Shown here: piece after piece, positions 47,202-63,400 of the stretch
Numbering within the stretch: position 1 is the stretch's first letter
Layout: each line of letters starts with the position of its first letter
Source: Drosophila pseudoobscura
Taxonomy: Eukaryota; Arthropoda; Insecta; Diptera; Drosophilidae
NCBI RefSeq assembly: GCF_009870125.1
Contig: NC_046680.1
Span: forward strand, 8,184,001-8,248,000
DNA length: 64,000 bases
Direction: 5' to 3'
Position numbers and translations under genes: made by a program
Notes under the pieces: model-generated
The model's input: the letters and a program-made list of their open reading frames with translations, nothing else
Told to the model about the DNA's origin: nothing
The model's database searches: none

Positions 47202-49599
47202 GTGGGAAATTTATTTGCAAGAGATCAGAAGTGCTATGCGGGCGTTGGAGCCGGTAAACTGGTAAGATCTGCGTCTCGCATTCCCCACTCGCACACTCGC
47301 ACTCGTACTGTTCAATGATCAGGCAAACGAGAATGAAAGAAATATAATAAAGGCTGATTCTCACACACGAGGCGCACTTCCTGCTGCCGGTGATGGGGGG
47401 GCTAGAAGATGGCCGATCGGGGAAGCGCGTGCCGGTCCAAAATTTCAGGCAATTAACAAAAACCTACACTACACTACTCAATCTTCTCTTTCTTCCTCCT
47501 CTGGACCACTCGACTGGGTAGAGTAAAGTAGAGAGCGAGTGCCTTGATTGACACAAGCACTACTTGGTGCTTGTACAGAATTTGCCATTTATGTTTACCC
47601 AACTTTGATGTATACCCTGCCAGAGGGTAGAAGTACTACTATACGACTTAGTTTGACAGCCTGAAGAGCGAGAAGGAACCATTTCCATGGGATATAAACT
47701 TATCCATGCCATAGAATCCATCTGTAACTATTTGCTTATATCGCAGTTCTATAAAATTTCACTAGTGTCGAATGGGGAAAAAGTATCAACAGCTTCGGCC
47801 TTCGTGTTAGCCCCATCTTTCGTGTTGCGATATTGCTTTTTGTTTTATATAAAAATACATCAAGAACAGAAATTTTTTTGTCGCAGCTTCGCTTTGCGAT
47901 TTGAGCGGTTTTTTTTCTCAGTTTTAGCTGGTTTTAGGCACGGCCGCTGTTGACTTATGGCGTACGTGTTATATATCGAGTGCCCATTAACATGGGGAAC
48001 GGTAATGGGAACATAAAAACTAGCAATTGATGGCAATTTGCTTGGCCGTCCGATGCTGATAAGCCAACGCAGATGCTCAGCCTTTTTTTTGCAAGCCCCA
48101 AATCTGGGGGTCAGAAGGGGGCTTCAGACACACTCCAACGAAAGCGAAATGTGCTGGCTGCATGTGAGACTTGTGTAAGCTTCCGCGATATTTTCAAAAA
48201 ATAGAACCCCCACTTAAAATGCGAGTGGCGTTGCGCTGAAAAATTAATTGTTGCCAGCTCTGGAGTTCAACGATTTAAGATAGTCCGATCTTGGTATGGG
48301 ATTGCTACGACTAATTTGTATAGGGCGGAAGTACACTTGATTAAACAACTAAATGGCACCAATGGATTAAAAGATCTTTGGATAACTATAGTGTATAAGA
48401 AAGCTGTTCAAATAAACGATATCGAACAAAGAGAATAATAAAGTAATCAGTACGGCGAATAGCAAATGTGAATCCTGGATCCTGGCAAGTCGGTCATAAG
48501 AAACTTTTATAGCTCTATTCAATCCACTAGCCATAAGTAAGATATCCTGAACTTCCATTAGTTAAGAGCCCATTCCTCACTGAAGACGGCCTATCCTTTA
48601 CATCACGTCATTCCGCGATGGCTTTGAATGCTGACAACAAAGTATGCCCGATTTAATTAATGGCTTCCTTAGAACACAATTCTAATTTATTATTTCGCCA
48701 GTCAGGAGGAGGCACAATTACTTTGCTTTTGCCATATTTCATAGCGAGGGGTCTCCGGATCCACGGGGAATACGCCGGCCTGTATGCAAATGGAGCGCAA
48801 TGTCATGGCAAGGACGGTCAAGGACGGCCTTCCGTGTCTCAAAAGTGGGCGTTGGTCCTGTCAGGTGTCAAGTGTGGCCAGCTTGGGCATACATTTTCTT
48901 TCAAATGAAATGTGGCTTTGATTTACCCTTTCTGCACTAAGGGGAATAAAGGTATGGAAATTAGAAAAAAGATCCATATCTAATGGGGGGTTTTGAGTGG
49001 ATTTTTCACTCGCATTCCCCCTGGCAAGTGCATTGCATTTCTGCATTAAATCAGCGAAAATGTTGGTGTAAAATATCGCCCGCCCGTCGAGTAACAGGCG
49101 GATTCTACACGTGAATCTTACATGCCGCACCTCATAAAAGTGTGCTTCGTTTTGAACAGTCATTCCCCTTAGATATGCTATATATTTACAGAAATATAAT
49201 ATATTTATGCTTAAATATTCCTTAATACCTCATAAATAGAGTTGAATGCACCTCCCAAATCCCCTCCACCCGCAACCTGTGAGTGAAGTGAATGTGGCTG
49301 TGCTTTGATTTCAACGTTTTATGCCCCGAGTGTGTGCCGGGCCCTAAATTAATTAAGAGAAGACATGATTCCTGGCCCCGATGATAAGCGATAGATGGAA
49401 AATTTTCTGCAAACGTCACCTGCTGACGCTAATGGGGGGTTGGCTGGCTGGATGGCCCGGTTGGGTGGGTGGTTGTATCAATTTCACAATTGATATTTGC
49501 ATGCCATAAAATGTTTTTCAATTGCTTTCCGCTGATTTTGTTTAACGATTTAATTATTATTTGCTTTGGTTTGTGTCGCGGCTAAGCCGGAGTTTCAAC

Positions 49600-49966
49600 C
49601 TAGGCTCTCCTTTATGCTCAGTCGACGCGCAGCATGAAGTGCACTGCGAGAGAGAATTGCCGACTCTTTTCCCTCGCGATCGGTGCCGTCGTCGTCGCGT
49701 CGTCGCTTCGTCGCGTCGTTTCGTCTTTTGGGGCCTCGGTTGTTTTTGACTTTAATGCTGGCGCGCATTCATTTTCGTCGAGTCCAAGTGCGCGGATCGC
49801 CTCCAAACGAACCGATTCCTGGCCCCCAAAAATATAAAGTAACCAGCATCTGTTTTGTTGTCGAGTGTAAGCGTATGTGAGTGTTGTCTTTTGCTGTTGA
49901 GTGTAGAAGTGAATCTGTTAGCAAGTGCAAAGGTGCCAAGTGTGTGGAAGCCAGAAAAAAAACAAG
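49600..49966 (+). other. Prip: Candidate 5' UTR exon of Prip
   Basis: The sequence ends in CAAG before GTAAACC at 49967, a plausible donor, and a plausible acceptor (TCTTTTAG, exon from 53009) lies just before the Prip start codon. The left end is unknown and the link is inferred only. Confidence 0.25.
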
Positions 49967-52900
49967 GTAAACCATCTAATGATTGCTCTGTGGCCAGTCT
50001 CCACTGTAGTGGTTGCAGATGATGCTGTTACTCCATTTCCTTCATTCGTTTCGAGGGGCCCTCAGGTTGGAAGTTCTCCATGCTTATCCGTCTCCACCTT
50101 TCAACTCTTTTCTCAGTCGGCCTTTCTTTGCCCCCGCCAACGATCAAATAAACAGATGAAAAGACATGTGTCAATCGTAAAAGTATAGAAATTATATAGA
50201 ATTATACTTTTGGTCTCTGCAAAATTCGGGGAAATAAAACCCGAGAGAAATCGTATATATGATTTTCTATATTGTAGAAGAGCCAGTGGCTGCCAAAATA
50301 TAGCGAATATTGTGACTTTGTGTTTGGCTTTGAGCTCAGCGTAGCGTGAAATGATTCGGTCGTGTAATCTATATAAGCTTTTAAGATTTCTATATATTTT
50401 CTATTGTCTGATTTAATTACGAGCAGGCTACAGCCACAGCCGCAGCCATGCCGTGATATGGTAATGGCTAATGGCCCGCGGGGGTCCTCCGCTATCCGTC
50501 TCTCTGTGACACCCATGTTAGATGATTGATAGGTGGTCACAATTTTCTGGTTTGGTGGTCAGCAATTTGAAAAGTGAAATGATTTCATAATTGGATCCCC
50601 CGACCCTTAAACCGCCGACCGACCGTTGCGATTAGTGTGACTCCACTGTGGCACGGCACTCGCTTTGGAAACGTGTGTAGGAGTTGCCGCGATTAACTAG
50701 CTTCGCTTTCGATGATGGCTGCATACCAATTCCAGTTAACTAAGTTTTATGGCTTTTTAAGTGACAAAGTTGCGACCAACAATTGCGAATGCATGCCATC
50801 AGCAGACACTGCCAATTGAGGCTAGGTCGAGATGATCTAACTGGAGCGATTGAGCTTCTTTATAACGGTATGAGACCATAGCAAACCGATGATCTATGAG
50901 AATGGGGAGCTATTTATAAATATTCCACAGTGTCGTGAAACCGCATAAATAGCCATTTGCGGCATATACTAAACAGTATATTTTAATTAGAATTTTTTAA
51001 CAACTTTTTAAACAAAAGTATGACAGTATTAACGCAAATACTAAATGCTAAAAACAAAGCCTATACAATTTTGACACCTGTTCCGTGCCTACGAAGACAT
51101 TGCGTCATCCAGGGCCCATCCACAACAGAAGATTTATTCCCCTGATATCTCTTAAATTAATGGCAAACATCTTTGTTTGGACTCAGAATTTTCTTAACGA
51201 CATATCTCATGATTTGCGTATGAATTAAATTTAATGGCAATCGAGACAGTTCCGAGTTCAGGTCCGAGAGTTCAGGTTCATGAACCCCAAGTGTATTCGT
51301 ACACGTTTCGTGCCACTGAAAATACCTTACAAGCCTGCAAATCACACTGAAATGCGTCAAAATGCATTTTGTTCGCCATTCAATTGGGTGTGCAAAAATT
51401 TGTGTGAATTTTGTGTGTTTCGTTCTCGCCGTTTGTGCTAATTTGTTGAGCAAACTTTTGCTTTATTGTTCCGATATTGTGCGAATTAGCACGGACAGCC
51501 CCATTACCGCGCCACTGAAAATTCCAAAATAGAAATATCTCGCACTCGTATTCGTATTCGCAGTCGCAGTGGAACAGGAACAAAAAAAAAAGACTGCTGG
51601 TAGTCAAACAATGGGGTTAAGGTATTGTTTTCAATTATAGCCGCCGCCTATCGTCCATAAATTGCAATTCTATTATCACTTAAGCTGGCCGAAAACAATC
51701 GCTAAGCAAACTTTAATCAGAGCTGATTAATTGTCTTGATTTTTAATTGTGTTCCAACATATTTGTCGTACAACTCATCCCGATAGGGGCCCAAGAAGAT
51801 GGGAGGGGTGGTGTTTTTCTCACCTCTGGAATGTTTCCCAATCGAAATTACTCTTCATGGAAACCAATTAACTTTATAATTGTGTGTTGAAATTATAGAA
51901 TAAATGTATTATTCTACAATGGGTGAAATGAATGATGATTAGCAAGCGACGATGACAAATACGAGTATTGGCAGTCAATGCAAACGACTGTGTGGGCTGG
52001 TTCCGGCTAACACTGCAAGGTATTCTCAAAGGCCCAACCTTAAGTCAATACCCAATTGCTATCTGCTCATCCAGTTCCAATTAAAAAAGTATCATAGATG
52101 GGAGATCGCAAACCGTATCAGAGCGCTCGTCGTATCAATGACGCAAATAAAACAAGAATTCATTAAGATTGCATTAAAGAAAAAGCCTGAAAATATTATG
52201 TGAGCATAGCAAATGAGAATTAACATTGAACGATCGCCTGATTGATGGCAAAGACAAATTGCAAATAGAATATATACGTGTGTGTTTGTGTGTGTGTCTG
52301 ATATCTGATGTGGGGGCATGGTCAACGAGTTTTAGCCCATTTTTGGGCCTGACTGACGAATGTTCGTGACCGCAATGTGCCATATAAGAGTCGCCAGAGC
52401 AAACAGAATCCACTGTAGAGGAGCGGGGAGAACAGGCCTAATCCCCAATCCCCCGCCGCAGCTCCAACTCTCGAATCAGCTCTCAAGTGTTGTTCACTTC
52501 ACGTTACGCCGCTGGTGTTGTGCTTAAATATTTACCTCAATTTTACGACTTGTTGCCAATTAAATATACCTTTTTTCCTGCTTTTTTTTTGTTTGCACAA
52601 ATGCAGCTGATAAATTTCTGATAAGGGAACCCAATTATACGCAGCCCGACAGTGGGCTATCTTGGAGATGCAAATACTGTCCAGAATTTTGGAATTTCTT
52701 GAATATTTGAACCTCTGCCATAGATTCAGTGGCTTTAAATACATGCATTTGTACTCGTACATATTTATGTTAATTGCAAACCAGACAAAAGTGTCAGCAA
52801 ATTAGGCGTCGAGTCGAATGCAACGGAAGTGCAGCCAACGAGGCTGTCACCTAAGGCCAATCTAATGTCCACACTTAATCCATACTCAGCTCTTGTCTGA

Positions 52901-53047
52901 CAATTGGCCACAGCCATTGCCATTTCCAATTCGGATCGGGGGGTTTATGCATTAATTACGAATGGCAGTCGGAGCCAAGCTAAGCAAAGTCTTCTCCGTG
53001 TCTTTTAGCCCCGTCGTCAGTCCCTGTTGGAACGTTGATCGCAGAAG

Positions 53048-54450
53048 ATGGGAAAGTTCGAGTACTCGCTGGGCCTCAATGAGCTCAAGTCAAAGGAGCT
53101 GCGTCTGTGGCAGGCCCTGATCGGGGAGTTCCTGGGCACTCTCATCCTCAACTTTTTCGCCTGCGGTGCCTGCACCCAAGTGGAGGATGGCACCTTCAAG
53201 GCCTTGGCCTTTGGTCTCTCCATCTTCATGGCCATCACGGTGAGTCGCATATCAAACAGAAGATCCAATCCAATCAATTCTCATTGTTTTCCCTCTCAGA
53301 TTGTGGGTCACCTGAGCGGCGGACATGTGAATCCGGCCGTAACTGTCGGCATGCTGGTGGCAGGACGAATCAGTTTCCTGCGCGCCCTGTTCTACATTGT
53401 CTTCCAGTGTCTGGGTGCCATTGCAGGAACAGCAGCTGTCCGGGTAAGTAAAAGGAATTGAATATACTTAAGGGATCGGATACTGGAAGTAGAAGGGTTA
53501 ATCCCAGAGGCTTATTAAATTTAAGTAGGCCTCAAAATGCTCGTGTTTGTTTTAGACATTATCTTTTGCGGGTTTTGATTGCCCCACTTCCGTCGGTGGT
53601 TTGAACATTACTCGTTGAGTGGATGAGTGAACGAGTGGGTCTGTTCTCAATGTTACGAATGTATGATGTCATTACGATAATAAATTTAATTATCGTAGCC
53701 TTGCACAGACCATTTAACACAAATACTCGTACTTGTATCCAATAGCAGCTGCAATTCTTCTCGAATTTCGACTTTCTCCCCACACACAGATCCTCATCGA
53801 TAGGGACTACTACAATGGCCTGGGGCACACGAGTTTGGCGCAGAACATCACAGAGCTGCAGGGTCTGGGTATTGAGTTCTTCCTGGGGCTCCTGCTGGTG
53901 CTCACAGTGTTTGGGGCCTGCGATCCCCACAAGCCGGACTCGCGCTATACGGCGCCATTGGCCATTGGCATGGCCGTGACCCTGGGTCATCTGGGCACCA
54001 TCCGATACACGGGAGCCAGCATGAATCCCGCACGAACGGTGGGCACGGCCTTTGCCACGGACAACTGGACCTCCCACTGGGTGTACTGGGCTGGACCAAT
54101 ACTGGGAGGCGTGGCCGCTGCCCTGATCTACACTCAGGTGCTGGAGGCGAAGCCGGTGCCGAAGACGGCGGAGGCGGCCGATAAGTACCGCACGCATGCC
54201 GACGAACGTGAGGTGAGAGTCCGATTGATAGGCGCCTGGAGCGAAGATTACTTCTATTGAGTGTATGCACTTTCGCTCGAACACACACACACTGACACCA
54301 CAAACACACACACATACACATGCACTTGTAAATACCATACCATAACTTATCGTTGGAGTCGAAGCAGCCCCCAACACTAATACACTCCTCAATTCTCTTG
54401 CTTTTCGCCCACAGTTGCGCAAGCTGGAGGGTACACGGGACTATGCTTAA
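53048..54450 (+). CDS. Prip: Prip, aquaporin
   Basis: MIP-family channel, the second aquaporin of this window. Coding exons: 53048-53239, 53300-53443, 53790-54212 and 54415-54450, all in phase 0, giving 264 aa. NPA boxes are at 75-77 (HVNPAV) and 191-193 (SMNPAR). The selectivity filter is F55, H179, A188, R194, as in water-selective channels. N131 in the extracellular loop (NIT) is a sequon. The main C-terminus is HADERELRKLEGTRDYA. If the last donor (GTGAGAG) is ignored, the frame runs on to a stop at 54258-54260 and gives a 268-aa form ending SEDYFY. The start is the first ATG after an acceptor-like TTTTAG at 53008. Intron positions differ from those of Drip, so the two are not a recent tandem copy. 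Confidence 0.95.
53444..53789 (+). other. Prip: Prip intron 2
   Basis: 346 nt, donor GTAAGT and acceptor CACACAG. Nothing else is seen. Confidence 0.9.
54213..54414 (+). other. Prip: Prip last intron, with read-through alternative C-terminus
   Basis: Retention adds VRVRLIGAWSEDYFY after HADERE and stops at 54260. The rest of the intron holds CA repeats (54280-54320). Confidence 0.7.
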
Positions 54451-54763
54451 GGAAAAAAGGATCTTAAGCTCCGGCGGTGTGCTACCATCGTGCCAAGGAG
54501 AGAAAGAGAGGCGTAGAAGAACAAGAAGCGGAACGAACGAAACAGATTTTTGATGTTTCGTCCCACGTCCCTTACTCATTCATTTCAGTGTCTATTCTGT
54601 CATATTATTTCTGTGTTCTTGTACTTCTCGATCGTGTCTATTTATGTATTTATTTATGCAATGTTCATTTTTTATCTAACTAATACTTATACTTATACTC
54701 TTAAGCAGTGCTAAAATGAAATGCAATCAACCGCACAAAGTACATGTATTCTCATGAGTTCAC

Positions 54764-54769
54764 AATAAA
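54764..54769 (+). terminator. Prip: Polyadenylation signal of Prip
   Basis: AATAAA 314 nt past the Prip stop, with a T-rich region before it. Confidence 0.7.
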
Positions 54770-57062
54770 ATGGAAACAAATATTGGAACCAATTAATGGA
54801 CCGTCGATTCGATATTTAAAAACATAACTTGTTGTTAACTAAACAAAGTCGAAGAATACTTTGTGTACATTTCTCAAGCTCTCTCTATTTCCGCTTTCAA
54901 AACTTGCGCGCGCCCAAAAGCTTATGCTAAAAGCTCGCTCTCTATGCAAACAGGCAGGTTTCCAACACTGGGCGTGCGGAAAATCGGAAAATCCATGGCC
55001 TCTCCTCTTTGTCAGTCGTCGTTGTTGCCGTTCCGCTGCGTGTTGCCCTCTAAAAAGTTTACAAGGAAAAACGGGAAAACGTGCAAAATTACCACAAAAA
55101 AAAAAACAATAAATCAATTTAAAAATTAACAAAAAATAACGAATAAACGATTCAAAATCAAATGAAGTGTATTGAAACAAATTTAAAGGCTAACAAATCA
55201 GCCAAAACAAGGCCTTAAAGTGTTGTGAGCCAAATCAATACGAAATTCAATGCGTGGCTTGGCCCGAAACGAAAAATTAAAGTCACAGAAATTAAAGGCA
55301 AGAAAAAGCGACCGCCTGCAAATTGTACTGTGCCGTATTTAGGGCATACCCCAAGCCACATTCCGACGGTGGATAATCGATGCAAACCTTATTATGAAAC
55401 GAGAAACCATCGACAACTGAGAAGGGGACGAAAGCCCAGAGTGGAAGGTGGAAAGTGTTGCAAGTGGCAAGCGGAGAGAGAGGCGAAGAGAGCTGTGTTG
55501 TGTTGTGTGCTGTGTGCTGCAGCACGGTGTAAACACAAAATCAATACTCGAGCGTGTCTCGGCGTACGTCCTATGCCTATGCCATAAACTGTCCCCAGCA
55601 AAATGCCACTATAATTCAGTTAGGAGCCACGGCAACAAGGCAAGTAATTAAAGCAAAAACTACTCGTGCTCGAAAGGGTAGCCGTAGCCGTAGCCATAGC
55701 CATAGCCACCCCCCAAACCAGAGAGAAGCCAGCAAATCCGCTCGCTTTCAGTCCCCTTTGTAATCCCGTATATGACCATCCCCATCCATGCAATTAACTC
55801 GTTATATAGCCATTAATATGTGATAAATGGCCCCTGAAATGCGATCAACAGCATTGCAAACACTTGTTGAACAGGAGGACAGGACAGTGAACCGCACTCT
55901 GACCCACATACCGGGCCTCCGGCTGCAGCTATTTCTTTCTGCGGATGGTGATGTGAAGGTGAATGTGTATGACGATGGGGATGGCGATGGCGATGGGGTG
56001 GCGTTGCCGATGGTGGCACTGGCACACTGCAGTGGAGTCAATATTGGCGGCAAATTGTGCTAAATTTAGCGGTGCCAAGCAAAACCTTAACCTGAAAAAA
56101 AATCAAAGAGATTGTGCGACACTTGTGTGCCTTTTACCCATTGGTTTATGGGGTGGATGGATTTAGCTTAGGGGTGATATATGTATACATGACATACAGC
56201 AAATGGCAATATTTTGGGGTATTTTTTAAAATGGTCTCTCTCTGGCACCGCAAGTAAGTAGTTGAATGACAGGGTATCTGTCAGTCGATCAGCCATAGCT
56301 TCTTCTTCTCGCTTGAGCGTTTCCTAAGCAGTGGCACACATATAAATATATCCCATCTCATCCACTCGGCTACTGTTTTTGTGATAAAATTTTGACGCTT
56401 TGCCAAAGTTCAATGCGAAAAAGAAAAGCCACAATAAACTCAAACAATATGTGATAAATAGTGTTACATTTTTGGGATAAAAGCACCAGCAGCCATGAAT
56501 TGAATTGACATCCAGCATAACCGAGCCCCTCCTACTCCAAAGACGACCCTAGACCCGTTCGGTTGACCTAGAACACTTATTAGAGGTTATGTGCCGCTAT
56601 TTATAGATTGGTCTTTTTGATCCACTTCCATCTATACCATCTATATATAGAGTATACTCGTATCTCCGCATATTTATATTGTCATATTGACGTACGCATG
56701 TGAGGGCGATGGGGGAGGAGAACTTAAAGTGTCAAAATAAATTTAGAACCGAGCCATAATTCATTTTCGGTATACCGCTCCGTCGTGGCCCATGGAGAGG
56801 GGGCCATAAAGTGCAGGCAACCAGAGGATGGCTTCCAAAAGCGCGGAAAGTGTTAATTTTTGTGTGACAAATTCTCAGCTGGAACTAGCTATAAATGCGG
56901 AGAGGGGCCAATGTACAGGGCAGAGCTATAAATAGAGTGGAAGTGTTTCTTTTATGATGTTCCATGGATTAAAGTCAACATTGTTATGGAATGTCGCATG
57001 GAATGGGCCATTCGTTTATGATTATGTAAAATATAATATTCTAACCCTTTCCCTTCATTTTA
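54770..57062. other. Interval between Prip and qvr
   Basis: 2.3 kb with no accepted coding sequence. It should contain part of the qvr 5' region. GAT repeats near 55974-55996 and CCATAG repeats (55682-55709) are simple sequence. Confidence 0.5.
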
Positions 57063-57223
57063 GTGACGGCATCAAAATGCTTAGAGGCAGGAGCCGGACC
57101 TGAGTGGAGGAGTGCACCATTGTGGACACTTGACAGTCGAGGACATCTAGATCATCCGCATTTCCAAGTAGGTTTCAGATATGATATGTATCCTCTCCAA
57201 ACAATCACTATAATATCTCGTAG
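57063..57223 (+). other. qvr: Candidate 5' UTR exon and small intron of qvr
   Basis: A polypyrimidine acceptor (CCCTTCATTTTAG) ends at 57062. A donor-like CCAAGTAGGT at 57168 and an acceptor TCTCGTAG at 57223 bound a 56-nt intron. The exon carrying the qvr start would then run from 57224. Upstream first exons were not found. Confidence 0.4.
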
Positions 57224-57274
57224 CTCCCAGTTGAGAGAGCTAAGGAGGTGCCAGGACGCGCCAGGACACTTAAG

Positions 57275-60539
<3,265 letters not shown>

Positions 60540-63400
60540 AAAGTGTTGCTAGGATCACCCACGCCCACACACACACAGACACACACACTCAAACGCCACA
60601 CACATACAACTCTGAAATCTCTCGCTCTCTGTCTCTATCTCTTTCTGTAAACATATGATTTGTAGCTTGAATATTTCATTTTGTACGTTTGAAGCACAGT
60701 TTTCGATGATCTGATCTGAAGCTGAAACGAGCATTGAGTAGTTTGAATAACACCTACATAGTTCGATAGCCAAAGCTTCCACAGACCGAAGGCTTCCCCT
60801 ATTCACACTAACACACTAACACTAGTACACTTACACTTACACATATGTACACGGTATGCGAGCTTTGGATGCACTGCGTGCAACGAGTAGAGTCGAACGA
60901 GTGTGTTCGAATTCGAGTCACAGTACGAGTACTCGTTATTTGAATTGCATGTGTTGTTGATGCTAAAGTAAGCTGAAGCATGTAGCGCTTAAGTAGGAAT
61001 TGTAGTTACATTTTATTTTCGTTGTTACTTACATTTGTAAATGCCCCAGAAGAGGGATAAACCAAAACCAAGTCCATAATCGATTCACACACACATAAAT
61101 ATGTTTATGCATAAACATCCAACTATATCATATGTAAACTTGGAATAACTCGCCAACACCATTGGTTTGTAAATACCTCCAATACTCCAACTCCAGCAAT
61201 GTTCATCCAAAAGTATTTACCAACACGAATCTAACGTAAGGGAAGTGTGGAATATTTGCTCATCCTGTTTATTCCAAAGTCAAAGGAGAGAACTTCATGT
61301 TGCATTAGTTATTAAGCTTTAATCGGTTCTAGATCGGCTCCCGCCCTCATCATATCACGTACCCCAAATAAACATTGGAATCGATTCTTTGGGAACTTAT
61401 CGATATCGACCTTAGTATAGTCGCATCATTACCTTGCCCACAAACTGTATAAAGAATCAGTCGTCACGCCACCCGTGCTCCCTTTGGTTTGTATTCAACA
61501 AGTGATAATTAGTTAGTAAGTAGAAGACTACTTCCTCATACCCCTAGCCAAATCCAATCCAATCCAATCCCCATCCACATCCACATTATGAAATTGAAAG
61601 TGACTCAATTCTCATTGTCATGCTAGTGATAGACTTAAACGAATCGAATTATATAGCTTATGATTTGAGTTTTTGGATTATGAATTAATATTATGACTTA
61701 TAGTAATCCACTCGAGATCGAGTAGTCGACTCGACGTTTGTATACTAAGCGCATTTGAATCTTTTTCATTTGTATTCTTGAAAATTGGCTAATAAATAAC
61801 AAACATTTTTACCATAATATCTCTAGCTAAATTTACTCTTAACCTTTCAATATTAACCTTTTAGCTTAGATCTGTTTATTCTCTTACAACTCTTAACCAC
61901 TTCCAATCTCACTCTTGCACTGCTCCTCCCTCACGCATTTGTACAATTTAATATTTATCTTCGTACTGGCTTAAGTTGATTGCAACATGCTTTAAGCGCA
62001 AGGAATTTCCGTCCAGCTGTCTAGCATGTTCTCAAGTGCTTTCTGGCACAAGGTAAGTCCCCAGAAACAGTACAGTTGCGCACCGAATCCTTAGTTCGCT
62101 CCTGCCTACTCGCTCTCTATTGCTCTCGCTCGCTCGCTCGCTCTAGCTGGGAGTCGGCCTATCTTGGTGCTACACACACTATACTATACTCCCTCCCTCA
62201 ATCTAACTCTCTCTCTCTCTGTATCCGGATATCCCTTTATCCATCCCACAATACTTGGCAAATATTATGCAATGATTAAACACCATTTGATTTGAGTTCG
62301 ATTTAACGTTTAATTTTTTGTATAGTTTACGCCTTTTTGTTATGTTTGATTGTTCGATGACAAATATACTTATCTATAATATCCACACATATGTATACAT
62401 AACCGATTTTGGTTTGTGAATGTTGAAAATATTCTTATAACCAGTATTTGATTGAATGATATGATTGATTGACGGTTAATGCGTTTCAAAGTTTATGAAG
62501 AATACAAATACCAAAACAAACAACAAATTACTATCGAAACACAGGCAATGAAATCGATTGAAATGAATTTGCAATCACACCACATATGGATTTGTAGTGC
62601 AAAGATAAATATTTTTTAATTTAGTACTTTTTGTAGTTCCAACATCTAACGCCCCCTCCCACCCCACCTTCTGCGCCCACATTCTCTCTCTCTCTCTCTC
62701 TATATATATTTCCTTTGTCTCTCTCGCTCTCTAATTCTGTTATGTATCTCTGTAAATTCTCTATCTGTTTAACTAACTCACTCTACTAATCTTATGACTC
62801 TTTTTACTAACTTTCTATCAAACCGAAACATAGAGACACACACTTGTAGAATAGATACAAATAGTATATGCACTCGTCACTATGGATGATCGCACATGAT
62901 CTTTTGATCTCTTGATTAGTCACGTCGCAAGTGCATATACCCGGACATACATACACTGAAAGTATACAAAGATACATATTTAAAACAGATACTGAATCAT
63001 TAGCCCCCCTTACACTTAGCTCAAAGTCCAGGTCATAAATAACAAAGATACATTTTTACTACATGTAGGCGCGAAAAGATATCAAAAAAACATGCTATAA
63101 ATTTGAATATAGCTGCATATAGTATCTATCGTTGAAAGACCCGAATATTGTGGGCCAAGCTTCCAATCCATAGATTCCTCACAATACAAAAAGCACTAAA
63201 TTAATATCAAAGACTTTACCAATATATAGCCCAAAGCGCTATCTAACTAAACATTGGTATTGGTTGTTGAATATTGCAAAGAGAAAACCAAGTTAAGGAA
63301 AGCCAAAGAGTGACCAAAGAATCAAAACAAAAGCAAAACCAACTCGAGAACAATCAGCCTTCGCCTTTATTTTGTTCAGTTTAATTTTTGTTTGAAATTA
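60540..63400 (+). other. qvr: Probable long 3' UTR of qvr and downstream sequence
   Basis: AT-rich, no coding sequence, many short ORFs only. Polyadenylation signals are AATAAA at 61367-61372 and 61791-61796, so the 3' UTR is about 0.8 or 1.3 kb or more. A CT/TA tract at 62683-62709 lies beyond. Confidence 0.5.
62683..62709. repeat. (CT)n(TA)n compound microsatellite
   Basis: Nine CT units run directly into four TA units. Confidence 0.9.

Larger units (their letters stand above)
43440..53047. other. Divergent interval between Drip and Prip
   Basis: 9.6 kb with both promoters somewhere inside. No protein gene is accepted. Seen: a 198-codon ATG-less frame on the minus strand (46065-45469), an NRF1/Ewg-type palindrome at 47190, short palindromes TATACCCTGCCAGAGGGTA (47610) and relatives, and a candidate Prip UTR exon ending at 49966. 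Much of the rest is AT-rich. Confidence 0.55.
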
